Below, in pieces: positions 1-8,265 of a stretch of 64,000 nucleotides of DNA. The notes under the pieces were generated by a model that was not told where the DNA came from, ran no database searches, and saw nothing but the letters and a program-made list of their open reading frames with translations. Position 1 is the first letter of the stretch; each line of letters opens with the position of its first letter. The position numbers and the translations under genes are program-made. The stretch spans positions 1 through 64,000 of the forward strand of contig NZ_JADEYS010000001.1 of the NCBI RefSeq assembly GCF_015209595.1, given 5' to 3'. The DNA comes from Pontibacterium sinense (GTDB lineage Bacteria; Pseudomonadota; Gammaproteobacteria; Pseudomonadales; Balneatricaceae).

Positions 1-150
1 CAACACCAACGGATCCAACACCAACGGATCCAACACCAACGGATCCAACACCAACGGATCCAACACCAACGGATCCAGCACCAACAGATCCAACACCAAC
101 AGATCCAACACCAACGGATCCAGCACCAACGGATCCAGCACCAACAGATC
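1..150 (+). repeat. 15-bp tandem repeat, ten copies, coding
   Basis: Ten consecutive 15-bp units fill the first 150 bases. The consensus is CAACACCAACGGATC, with A/G variation at the second base of some units and ACG/ACA variation. In the frame of the following coding region each unit encodes Thr/Ala-Pro-Thr-Asp-Pro, so the array is a Pro/Thr/Asp-rich stalk or linker inside a large surface protein. The array continues off the left edge of the window, so its full copy number is unknown. Confidence 0.95.
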
Positions 151-1043
151 CGACACCTCCGGTTCCTCCGCGCGATAACGTGGATAGGCAGCCGGTAGCA
201 CCCGCAGGTCAAGAGCGAACTCCGGTTGACCCGGGAACGCCAGAATTACCAGGAGCAGGTGACGATCCGATTCGTCCGGTCAAGCAGCCATTGCCTGATT
301 TGGCATTGGATTTCGGTAACGATGCACCAGACAACACACCCGCTGCTCCGGCGCCAGCCCCTGCAAACGGTGAACAACCATTTGATCCAAATCCGTTTGG
401 TCCTACAGCTGCTGGTGGAGAGCGTGATACGACTGCGCCACGGGGCACTGAACGGGCACTTCTGCCCGATGGTCAGTTCATCGAAGTCCTGCCACGTAAC
501 GCTAATCTGACCGATTACACACTGGATATTGGTCTGAATCTGGATGATCAGCTGGGATTGGTGAATACCCGATTCAGCTATGAAGTACCTGCCGCCGCAT
601 TTGTCTTTACTTCCGGCGGTGAAAGCTTCGTCGGAGAGCTGAGCTTACGTGCGGTACAGGTGGATGGTTCCCCATTACCTGCGTGGCTGAGTTTCGATGA
701 CGAAGGAGCGGTATTTAGCGGGGTTCCCGGTGAGAACGATGAAGCAGTGATCGAGATTCGAGTGATTGCCGAGTCGGCTGATGGTCAGAAAGCATCAGCC
801 GTGTTCCAGATAAAGGTGAGTGATCAGCCGGGTGAAAACCCACAGGCCTCAGCACCTGAAAATACCGAGCAGGCCGGGGAAGAACTGGCCTCAGAGCAGA
901 CTGTCGACATGGAAATCGTCGCAGGTAAGGCGGGACTCAGTGATCAACTGGCGCAGCATGCTGCACTGGAGACCACGGCCACAGAGCAGCAGTTGCTTAA
1001 GCAACTGGCTCAGTTCAACTTTGACCAGACGCCTGCGTCGTAA
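3..1043 (+). CDS. Large repeat surface protein, C-terminal part (5' truncated by window)
   Basis: The reading frame is open from the first bases of the window, so this is the end of a longer gene. It starts with ten TPTDP-type pentapeptide repeats. A Pro/Ala/Asp-rich, low-complexity segment follows. Next comes a module of about 110 residues containing PAWLSFDDEGAVFSGVPG, the pattern of a putative Ig/cadherin-like (He_PIG-type) domain. An acidic Gln/Glu-rich tail ends in DQTPAS. No glycine-rich RTX nonapeptides or clear type I C-terminal signal are visible. It lies only 24 bp from the TolC-like gene that heads a set of four export genes, which suggests it is their substrate or partner. Assignment as a secreted or surface adhesin is inference; the domain call is by pattern. 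Confidence 0.8.
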   Translation, partial: TPTDPTPTDPTPTDPTPTDPTPTDPAPTDPTPTDPTPTDPAPTDPAPTDPTPPVPPRDNVDRQPVAPAGQERTPVDPGTPELPGAGDDPIRPVKQPLPDLALDFGNDAPDNTPAAPAPAPANGEQPFDPNPFGPTAAGGERDTTAPRGTERALLPDGQFIEVLPRNANLTDYTLDIGLNLDDQLGLVNTRFSYEVPAAAFVFTSGGESFVGELSLRAVQVDGSPLPAWLSFDDEGAVFSGVPGENDEAVIEIRVIAESADGQKASAVFQIKVSDQPGENPQASAPENTEQAGEELASEQTVDMEIVAGKAGLSDQLAQHAALETTATEQQLLKQLAQFNFDQTPAS

Positions 1044-1067
1044 CCTACAAGAAAAAGATTCCGAGCC

Positions 1068-2933
1068 ATGAATAAACGTATTTTTACACTTGCACCACTC
1101 AGCCTTGCCATGCTTTTAGCGGGATGCAGCATTGCACCGCAACCGATGAGCGTACAGGAGCTTGATACCCGTATGCGCGACGATCGCATTCGGATGTTTG
1201 CCAACCAGCCCCAGCGGATCGAAAACCTGACACTGGAGCAAGCGATCGATATGGCGGTGAATAACAACTTCGATCTGCGTCAGAAAATGATGGAAGAGGC
1301 GATTGCCAACCGTCAGTTGGATCTGGCGCACTACGACATGTTGCCTGAACTGGCTGCCTCAGCGGGTTATACATCGCGTAGCAATCAGGCGCTGTCTCGC
1401 AGCGTGGATGCCAATGGCAACGCGTCTAACACCTTCTCGACCTCTCAGGATCGCGATATCACCACGGCCAGTTTGAGCACAGTGTGGAACGTGTTGGATT
1501 TTGGTGTGAGCTACTATCAGGCGCAACAGTCGGCAGATCAGGTGTTAATTGCAGAGCAACGTCGCCGTAAGATCGTGCAGAATCTGGTGCAGCAAGTGCG
1601 ATCTATGTATTGGAATGCCGTGGGCGCTCAGTACCTACAGTCCAAAGTTGACCCGCTTCTGATCAATGCACGTGAAGCCTTGGCGAAGGCTGAAAAAGTC
1701 GGTGCTGAGCAGCTGATGAATCCGCTGGATTCACTGCGCTATCGTAAGGACCTGCTCGAAATTATCCGTCAGTTGGAAGGCCTGCGTGACGAGCTGAGCA
1801 AAGCCCGTCCTGAACTGGCAACACTGCTGGGATTGGCGCCGGGGACTAACCTGGAACTGGCGGTGCCTGCCCAGTTCACGCTGTTGCAGCCGGAACTGAA
1901 ATACTCCCTCGAAGAGATGGAAGATATCGCGCTGAGCAGCCGGCCGGAGTTGATCGAGGCAAACTATCAGCGCCGTATTTCAGCATTGGATACACGTAAA
2001 GCGATGGTGCGTTTGTTGCCGGGGATCGAGGTGGATCTGGGGCACTATTACGACAGCAACAGCTTCCTTGAAAACAGTGACTGGAGTCAGGGTGGTGTCC
2101 GCATCTCTTGGAACTTGTTCAACCTGCTGCGTGGCCCGAAAGATGTCGATTTGGCCAAAGCCCGCGAAGCGCTGGTAGACAGTCAGCGTATGGCGATGAA
2201 CATGGCAGTGTTGTCTCAGGTGCACGTATCTTGGCTCGACTATCAGAGCCTGTCGCGTGAGTATGATCGTGCCCGTGAGTTGTCTGAAATCGGGACTGAA
2301 ATCCATGCCCGGATGAAAGACCGTCAGGCCGGTTCTGTGCAGTCGCGTATGGAAGAGATCAAGTCGGCGACCAGTGCATTGACCGAAGAACTGCGCATGT
2401 TCCGCGCGTACGCCGGATTGCAGGAAGCGTACGGTCGTGTGAAAGCAACGTTGGGCAAAGATGATATGAACGATGTTGTGGGTGGCTTTTCTATCCCGGA
2501 ACAGTCGCCCGTGGTTGTTGAACAACAGCCAGACACTGAGCAGGCTGTTGCTGCTGTGATTCCTGAAACACCGGAATATGATGCTGAACAGGCGTCTGCC
2601 GAGTTGTTGGCAACCATCGATCGTTGGGCTGATGCGTGGCGCAACAAGGATGTATCAACCTACCTGAATCAATACACATCGGACTTTCCGGGCAATGCCC
2701 GTGCACACAGTCGCTGGGCGAAAGAGCGTAGCATGCGTTTGCAGGAACCGCGCTATATCGAGCTGGAACTGGATAAAACCATGATCCAGGAGCAAAGTGC
2801 AGACGCGGCGATGGTTTCGTTTGAGCAGCTTTATAAATCCAATCTGTACAACGACCGTGTGCGTAAAGTGCTACGCCTGAAACGTGAGCAGGACGAGTGG
2901 AAAATCGTCGCTGAAGTCGCACAGGATCGTTAA
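1068..2933 (+). CDS. TolC-like outer-membrane factor lipoprotein with NTF2-like tail
   Basis: A 621-residue outer-membrane efflux protein (OEP/TolC fold). The N-terminus carries a lipobox (L17-A18-G19-C20), so it is probably a lipoprotein anchored in the outer membrane. Residues about 55-475 show the long helical pattern of the OEP repeats (for example LTLEQAIDMAVNNNFDLR, then a second repeat near residue 285). After an acidic linker, residues about 512-621 form an extra domain of NTF2-like/SnoaL pattern (W-x3-W, then D-x3-Y), which TolC homologues normally lack. It is 24 bp downstream of the repeat protein, and its stop overlaps the next start (TAATG), so the genes are translationally coupled. 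It would form the outer-membrane channel of the export apparatus encoded here. Confidence 0.88.
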   Translation: MNKRIFTLAPLSLAMLLAGCSIAPQPMSVQELDTRMRDDRIRMFANQPQRIENLTLEQAIDMAVNNNFDLRQKMMEEAIANRQLDLAHYDMLPELAASAGYTSRSNQALSRSVDANGNASNTFSTSQDRDITTASLSTVWNVLDFGVSYYQAQQSADQVLIAEQRRRKIVQNLVQQVRSMYWNAVGAQYLQSKVDPLLINAREALAKAEKVGAEQLMNPLDSLRYRKDLLEIIRQLEGLRDELSKARPELATLLGLAPGTNLELAVPAQFTLLQPELKYSLEEMEDIALSSRPELIEANYQRRISALDTRKAMVRLLPGIEVDLGHYYDSNSFLENSDWSQGGVRISWNLFNLLRGPKDVDLAKAREALVDSQRMAMNMAVLSQVHVSWLDYQSLSREYDRARELSEIGTEIHARMKDRQAGSVQSRMEEIKSATSALTEELRMFRAYAGLQEAYGRVKATLGKDDMNDVVGGFSIPEQSPVVVEQQPDTEQAVAAVIPETPEYDAEQASAELLATIDRWADAWRNKDVSTYLNQYTSDFPGNARAHSRWAKERSMRLQEPRYIELELDKTMIQEQSADAAMVSFEQLYKSNLYNDRVRKVLRLKREQDEWKIVAEVAQDR

Positions 2934-3736
2934 TGATGACGTTATTCATGGGACGGGTCTTCGGACTCGTCGTATTGCTTGTGCTGCTGACTTCGGTGGT
3001 CAGGGCTGAAGCGTTAGCCGACAGCGAAAAACTGCTGGCGAATACTTCAGACTCTCAAGCCCCAGGTGTGATGAGAAAGCAGGGGATTCGGGCACAAATC
3101 ACTTCTCTGCAACGGATCACTCTCTCGTCAGAAATGCCGGGCCGGATCACCCGACTGAAAGGTTTACCGGGGGATCGTTTCAAGAAAGGTTCGACGCTGG
3201 TCAGCTTTGACTGTACCGAGCAGAAAGCGCTGTTACGTAAAGCACAGGCGATGGAGAAGTCAGGCGTGACTGAGCTGGCCGTTCAGAAACGTCTGCTGGA
3301 GCTGGATGCTGGCAGCACGATGGAGATGAGCAAAGCAGAAGCCCGTCTGGCAGAAAGCCGGGCCGAAGTGTCCGTGATGAAGGCACGCGTGTCTCGTTGT
3401 CAGATTAAAGCGCCGTTTGCAGGTCGCGTAGCGCAACGGGAAGCGTCTGAGCATGAGTATGTACGTGTGGGTACGCCCTTGCTGGAAGTGTTTGCCAAAA
3501 GTTCGCTGGAAATACGTTTGATCGTACCGTCGCGCTGGTTGGCAAAAATGAAAAAGGGTGATCCGTTTCAGGTTGCCGTAGAAGAAACCGGACGGGTGTA
3601 CGCTGCGGAAGTAATTCGCACCGGTGCAGTGGTTGATCCGATCAGCCAGTCGGTTGAAATTGCCGGGCGCATCAAAGATAAAAGCAGCGAACTGCTACCC
3701 GGTATGAGTGGTTGGGCCCGCTTGCCGTATGAGTGA
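2933..3736 (+). CDS. HlyD/RND-type periplasmic adaptor
   Basis: A 267-residue membrane-fusion (periplasmic adaptor) protein. It has an N-terminal signal or membrane segment (GLVVLLVLLTSVVRA), a first half lipoyl motif (PGRITRLKGLPGDRFKKG), a short helical hairpin, a second half lipoyl motif (CQIKAPFAGRVAQR) and a C-terminal beta-barrel ending in PGMSGWARLPYE. It is shorter than most RND adaptors because the helical hairpin is short. Two start codons are adjacent (ATGATG); the first overlaps the stop of the TolC-like gene. It should bridge the TolC-like channel and the inner-membrane proteins encoded downstream. Confidence 0.87.
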   Translation: MMTLFMGRVFGLVVLLVLLTSVVRAEALADSEKLLANTSDSQAPGVMRKQGIRAQITSLQRITLSSEMPGRITRLKGLPGDRFKKGSTLVSFDCTEQKALLRKAQAMEKSGVTELAVQKRLLELDAGSTMEMSKAEARLAESRAEVSVMKARVSRCQIKAPFAGRVAQREASEHEYVRVGTPLLEVFAKSSLEIRLIVPSRWLAKMKKGDPFQVAVEETGRVYAAEVIRTGAVVDPISQSVEIAGRIKDKSSELLPGMSGWARLPYE

Positions 3737-5057
3737 AGAGATCGTTGCACTGCAACGGCAGGTGACGGGGTTAAGTCGCTTGCATCAGCTGCAGAAAAAG
3801 TTACGTGAAAGTCAGTCTGTCGCCCAGATTGGCTTTTTGATGGTGAATGACACCCAACAGCTGGTGGCCTATCGGCAAGCGGTGTGGTGGCAGCCGGGTA
3901 AAGGTGTCAGTCATGCCTCCGGTTTGGTCGATGTCGAAAAGAATTCTCCCTATATCCGCTGGTGGAACAAAGTCTGTGCTCAGTTAGCGACGGATCAGAT
4001 TGCCCCTGTGGATAAGTCCATGCTATCGGCTGATCTGGCCGAGCAGTGGGATGAATTTCTACCTGCCCATGCTATCGCCATACCTGTGTTATTGGCGGGA
4101 GGCGACGACAAGCGTGGTTTGTTGGTCCTGGCGCGTGATCTGCGCTGGCAGGATCATGAAATAGGTCTGTTGGCTGAGCTGGCCGATATCTATCGGTTTG
4201 CACTTCGGGGTCAACGTCGTCTACCGCGAAAACAGATCTCCACGCTGCGTAAACGTTTTCTGCCCGCTGCGCTTATTGCCGCTGTGGTACTGAGTTTTAT
4301 ACCGATCCGTATCACCGTACTGGCGCCAGCTGAGGTGGTTGCCAAGGATCCGCTGCCAGTGCGTGCTCCGTATGAAGGTGTAGTGGAAGAGCTTCACGTC
4401 CGTCCTAATCAGAGTGTGAAGCCGGGTGATCTGCTGATGTCACTGGACGGTACGGATCTGGAGAACCGGCTCTTAATCGCCCGTCAGGCCTTACAGATCG
4501 CGAACACCGAGTTTCGGCAGGTGGCGCAGCAGGCGGTATTCGATGAGAAAGGTAAGCTGGAGCTGGCCATTCGTCGCGGCATGGTCGAAAAGAGTGTGTC
4601 TGAGGTGAAATACCTGCAGTCCCTGTTACAACGAACTGAAGTGCGTGCAACCGTCCCAGGTATAGTGGTGTTGTCGGATGCAACAAGTTGGATCGGGCGT
4701 CCGGTAGCGCTGGGTGAGCAGGTGATGACATTGGCGGATCCGGCGTTGGCCGAGTTACGGGTGGAGTTGCCGGTGCGTGACGCGATCCCGCTGGAAATCG
4801 GATCGGATGTGCGTTTCTTTATGAATATAAGCCCGGATCAGCCGCTGGATGCGCGTCTGAACTGGCTTGCCTATAAGGCAACAGAGAACGATCAGAGGCA
4901 GCTTGCTTACAGTGGACGTGCCCATTTCGACGGGGAAAAAACATTGCCACGCATCGGTTTACGCGGCACAGCGCGGCTATACGGCGACCGTGCTCCGGTG
5001 ATCTATTATCTCCTGAGACGACCTTTGGCCGCGCTACGTCAATGGGTTGGCTTCTGA
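3729..5057 (+). CDS. GAF-like / transmembrane / HlyD adaptor fusion
   Basis: A 442-residue protein with an unusual order of domains. Residues about 20-160 resemble a cytoplasmic GAF domain (AQIGFLMVNDTQQLVAYRQA, later AIPVLLAGGDDKRGLLVLAR). A single membrane segment lies at about 177-194 (ALIAAVVLSFIPI). It is followed by a biotinyl-lipoyl-like half motif (APYEGVVEELHVRPNQSVKPGD), a helical hairpin, a second half motif (VRATVPGIVVLSD) and a barrel domain. The start was taken at the ATG encoding MSEEIVAL, which overlaps the upstream stop by 8 nt; an in-frame ATG 21 nt upstream is less likely. The GAF part could sense a ligand or act as a docking module for the inner-membrane complex. That is inference. 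Confidence 0.8.
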   Translation: MSEEIVALQRQVTGLSRLHQLQKKLRESQSVAQIGFLMVNDTQQLVAYRQAVWWQPGKGVSHASGLVDVEKNSPYIRWWNKVCAQLATDQIAPVDKSMLSADLAEQWDEFLPAHAIAIPVLLAGGDDKRGLLVLARDLRWQDHEIGLLAELADIYRFALRGQRRLPRKQISTLRKRFLPAALIAAVVLSFIPIRITVLAPAEVVAKDPLPVRAPYEGVVEELHVRPNQSVKPGDLLMSLDGTDLENRLLIARQALQIANTEFRQVAQQAVFDEKGKLELAIRRGMVEKSVSEVKYLQSLLQRTEVRATVPGIVVLSDATSWIGRPVALGEQVMTLADPALAELRVELPVRDAIPLEIGSDVRFFMNISPDQPLDARLNWLAYKATENDQRQLAYSGRAHFDGEKTLPRIGLRGTARLYGDRAPVIYYLLRRPLAALRQWVGF

Positions 5058-5058
5058 T

Positions 5059-7173
5059 ATGGAAGCGGTGCTGAATGCGCCCGTTGATCTGCGGCCATTA
5101 CGCGAAGAACTTAGTGTCCATCCTGCGGCACCGGGGCCTGATGGTGCACCGCGATGGGTCATTGAAGACCCGATAACCCATCGCTTTTATGAACTGGACT
5201 GGAGCAGCTTCGAAATATTACGTCGCTGGTCACTCCCACCAGAGCAGATCGTCACCGAGATTAATGCGCAGACATCCCTCGATCTCAGCCTTGAAGATGT
5301 GGAAGCAGTGCACGAGTATCTGGCGAAATCTCAACTGTTGCAGCCGGAAGTCGGGCAAGCCTTGTTTGAGCAATGGCAGCAAGGTCGTCGTTCATACGTC
5401 AGTCGGTTACTGCACGGTTATCTGTTTTTTCGTGTCCCGCTGATCCGCCCGGATAAGATGCTGACACGCATTGCCCCGGCATTTAGCGTCTGTTACCAAC
5501 CGGGGTTCTGGTATCTCCTGCTGGCGATCTCGATGTTGGGCCTGTTTCTGGTGATGCGTCAGTGGGATCAGTTTGTGGGTACATTTGCAGGATACGGTCA
5601 GTTGCAGGACTGGGTCTGGTTTGGTCTGGCATTGGTGATCAGTAAATGTAGCCATGAGTTAGGCCATGCCTTGTCAGCCCATCGGTACGGCTGTCGTGTG
5701 CCGAGCATGGGGATCGCTTTTCTGGTGCTTTGGCCTGTGCTTTATACCGATACAAATGAAGCATGGAAGCTACAATCCCGCCGCTCAAGGCTGGTTATAT
5801 CGGCCAGTGGGATGGCCGCTGAACTGGCACTCGCATCCGTGGCAACACTGGCGTGGAGTCTGACACCGGAAGGGCCGCTAAGCAGTGCGCTGTTTTTCCT
5901 CGCTTCCACCGCATGGATCATCACGTTGGGGATCAACCTGAACCCGTTTATGCGCTTTGACGGCTATTTTTTGCTGTCTGACTGGTTGCGGCAGCCCAAT
6001 ATGCACAGCCGGGCCTTTGCCGTTGCCCGCTGGTGGGTGAGGCGTACGTTATTTGGTTTAGACGATCGTCCACCCGAAGCGATGTCGTCAAAAACTCAAC
6101 GCTTTATGATTTGGTTTGCGTTAGGGACCTGGTTGTATCGTCTGGTGCTGTTTCTAGGCATCGCGTTGATGGTCTATCACCTGTTTTTTAAACTGCTCGG
6201 TATCTTTCTGATGGTACTGGAGTTGGTGTGGTTTATTGGCCGTCCGGTCAGTAATGAGTTACTGGTCTGGTGGCAGAGGAGAGATGAAATTCGTTCACAG
6301 CGCCGTACTTTATTTCCGTTACTTGTCTTGCTGAGTGTGTTGATTGTCTTACTGTGGCCCTGGTCTCGCTCTGTACAGGCACCTGCTGTGGTTAAGCCGT
6401 TACAGCAACAGTCATTTTATGCAACGACACCGGGCATTGTGGTTCAGCTGCAGGTGCAGAAGGGCGATCAGGTCAAAGCCGGTCAGGTGTTACTCACCCT
6501 GGAATCGCCGGATCTGGCATTTGAACAGGCCCAGAGCCAGAAAGAGATCAATTTATTACAGTGGCAGCTGGATCATCAGACCAGCTCTGAGCGTCTGATG
6601 CAGCAGGGCGATCTGATCCGTGAACGTCTGACACAGGCATACTCGGAGTTGCATCGCATTCAGGATCAGCAAAGCAAGTTGATCTTTAAGGCGCCGTTTT
6701 CTGCAACGGTGACTGAGTTGAATGAAGGCTTACAAACTGGGCTTTGGGTTGCCGCACAAGAGCCGTTATTAACACTGGCTCAGCCGGTCGCCTTACACAT
6801 CGAGATTCTGATTGAAGAGAGTGCTTTAGGTCGGCTTAGCAGTAACAAGCCGGTCGCGCTATATCCTGAACAGCCTGAGCTGGACGCATTTACCTGCTCG
6901 CAAACGGAAGTTGAGACATTGGCACTGTCGGAGTTGAGTACAGGGCATCTGGCATCCGTATACGGCGGCCCGATTGCGGTGAACCCGGCAGCAGAGGGCA
7001 AGCTGGTGCCCGATCAGGGCATCTATCGTCTGACCGCGTCAGGCTGTAACTCGACGGATATTGTTTTGCGTGAGCAGTTGGCAACCGCTCATCTGGTCGG
7101 GGAACCGTACAGTGTATTGAGCGGTTTGTGGCGGCGGATTCAGGGAACGTTTATTCGCGAAACAGGCTTCTAA
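5059..7173 (+). CDS. M50 (site-2-protease-like) membrane protein fused to HlyD domain
   Basis: A 704-residue polytopic inner-membrane protein. Residues about 30-100 look like a PqqD/RRE-type winged helix (YELDWSSFEILRRW, then PEQIVTEINAQ and VEAVHEYLAKSQLLQ). Several membrane segments follow, with a zinc-protease HELGH motif (H199-E200-x2-H203) and a third-ligand region LNPFMRFDGYFLL (D301), as in peptidase family M50. Residues about 450-580 carry a lipoyl/HlyD module (TPGIVVQLQVQKGDQVKAGQ and FKAPFSATVTEL). The ATG start lies 1 nt after the upstream stop; a TTG 12 nt earlier is possible. This is the last gene of the operon. It may process and hand over the repeat protein. Whether the protease is active cannot be told from sequence. 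Confidence 0.85.
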   Translation: MEAVLNAPVDLRPLREELSVHPAAPGPDGAPRWVIEDPITHRFYELDWSSFEILRRWSLPPEQIVTEINAQTSLDLSLEDVEAVHEYLAKSQLLQPEVGQALFEQWQQGRRSYVSRLLHGYLFFRVPLIRPDKMLTRIAPAFSVCYQPGFWYLLLAISMLGLFLVMRQWDQFVGTFAGYGQLQDWVWFGLALVISKCSHELGHALSAHRYGCRVPSMGIAFLVLWPVLYTDTNEAWKLQSRRSRLVISASGMAAELALASVATLAWSLTPEGPLSSALFFLASTAWIITLGINLNPFMRFDGYFLLSDWLRQPNMHSRAFAVARWWVRRTLFGLDDRPPEAMSSKTQRFMIWFALGTWLYRLVLFLGIALMVYHLFFKLLGIFLMVLELVWFIGRPVSNELLVWWQRRDEIRSQRRTLFPLLVLLSVLIVLLWPWSRSVQAPAVVKPLQQQSFYATTPGIVVQLQVQKGDQVKAGQVLLTLESPDLAFEQAQSQKEINLLQWQLDHQTSSERLMQQGDLIRERLTQAYSELHRIQDQQSKLIFKAPFSATVTELNEGLQTGLWVAAQEPLLTLAQPVALHIEILIEESALGRLSSNKPVALYPEQPELDAFTCSQTEVETLALSELSTGHLASVYGGPIAVNPAAEGKLVPDQGIYRLTASGCNSTDIVLREQLATAHLVGEPYSVLSGLWRRIQGTFIRETGF

Positions 7174-7216
7174 GCCCGGCTAAGCAGTCTGTAAACGTTC
7201 CCCTCTGAAAGGTGTC

Positions 7217-8134
7217 TTACGACTCCTTATCCAACTGATACGGCGTGATCTGGTATACGTAGTAGTTCAGCCAGTTGGTGAACAACAGGTTGGCATGACT
7301 GCGCCACACATTGGTGGGTGTGTTTTCCGGATCATCACTGGGAAAGTAGGACTCAGGAATAATCGGTGAGATCCCGGCATCCTGATCACGCCAGTATTCC
7401 TGTGATAATGTTTCCGCATCATATTCCGGATGTCCGGTCACAAAAACCTGGCGGCGACAGGAACTGGCAAACAAATATCCGCCCGCATCCTCTGATGATG
7501 CCAGCATATTTAGATCGGTGTGATTGCAGATGAAGTTAACCGGGAAGTCCGCGTTACGCGAGTGGGGCACCAGAAACTCATCATCGAAGCCACGTGTCAG
7601 TGGCTCATGCGGATTCAGCACGCGGTGTTTGTACACACCTGAAAGTTTTTTATCACGCGTCTGTTTTGGCAGATCATAGAGTACATTCAATGCGGCTTGT
7701 GCGGCCCAGCATAAGAACAACGTTGAGGTGACGTGATCCTGTGACCAGCGGATGATTGTCTGGATCTTTTCCCAATAGGAAATATCTTCAAACTGCACCA
7801 ACCCTAACGGCGCTCCTGTGATGATCAGGCCATCATAGTTGCTGTCTTTTACCTCATCGAAATCGCGATAAAAGCTGTCCAGATGCTGGCGAGGAGTATT
7901 TTTACTCTCGTGATTGTCGATACGAAGCAGCTCAATGCCCACCTGTAGCGGTGTATTTGAAAGCATACGAATCAGCTGATTCTCTGTCTCGATCTTTTTT
8001 GGCATCAGATTGAGCAGCAGCAGTTTCAGCGGACGTACATCCTGATGGGCAGCCCGGGTTTCGGTCATCACAAAGATGTTCTCGGAACCCAAAACATCAA
8101 CAGCTGGCAGTAAGTCAGGAATCTTAATTGGCAT
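7217..8134 (-). CDS. metA: Homoserine O-acyltransferase (MetA)
   Basis: MetA acylates homoserine (usually with succinyl-CoA), the first committed step of methionine synthesis in the cytoplasm. The 305-residue length is normal for the family. The catalytic Cys142 lies in [12 protein letters not shown], and His235 and Glu237 lie in VTGHPEYD, matching the known triad numbering. The start at [10 protein letters not shown] was chosen because it fits the family and has an AGGT ribosome site 7 nt upstream; a TTG six codons earlier is less likely. Acyl-donor choice (succinyl versus acetyl) cannot be decided by eye. No methionine riboswitch or convincing MetJ array is visible in the 130-bp leader. Confidence 0.97.
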   Translation of the reverse strand: MPIKIPDLLPAVDVLGSENIFVMTETRAAHQDVRPLKLLLLNLMPKKIETENQLIRMLSNTPLQVGIELLRIDNHESKNTPRQHLDSFYRDFDEVKDSNYDGLIITGAPLGLVQFEDISYWEKIQTIIRWSQDHVTSTLFLCWAAQAALNVLYDLPKQTRDKKLSGVYKHRVLNPHEPLTRGFDDEFLVPHSRNADFPVNFICNHTDLNMLASSEDAGGYLFASSCRRQVFVTGHPEYDAETLSQEYWRDQDAGISPIIPESYFPSDDPENTPTNVWRSHANLLFTNWLNYYVYQITPYQLDKES

Positions 8135-8265
8135 TAGTTTTACCTCGGACAATCACACCCCAACCCGAATCATCGTGGGGCTTTCAGCAAAGTTCAGCGT
8201 TCCAGACTAGTAAATCCGTCTCGTTGCATCAACCTAAAGTTGAATAAATACGCTAAATTGCAGGC

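Noticed and set aside
1-150. Regular short repeats that might be a CRISPR array
   Set aside because: The repeats are 15 bp, contiguous without spacers, and encode TPTDP in the frame of the following protein.
180-182. GTG as start of the first gene
   Set aside because: The frame is open upstream through the TPTDP repeats to the window edge, so GTG is an internal valine codon.
8135-8265. Possible methionine riboswitch or MetJ boxes before metA
   Set aside because: Neither a SAM-type riboswitch core nor tandem AGACGTCT boxes can be found in the leader.
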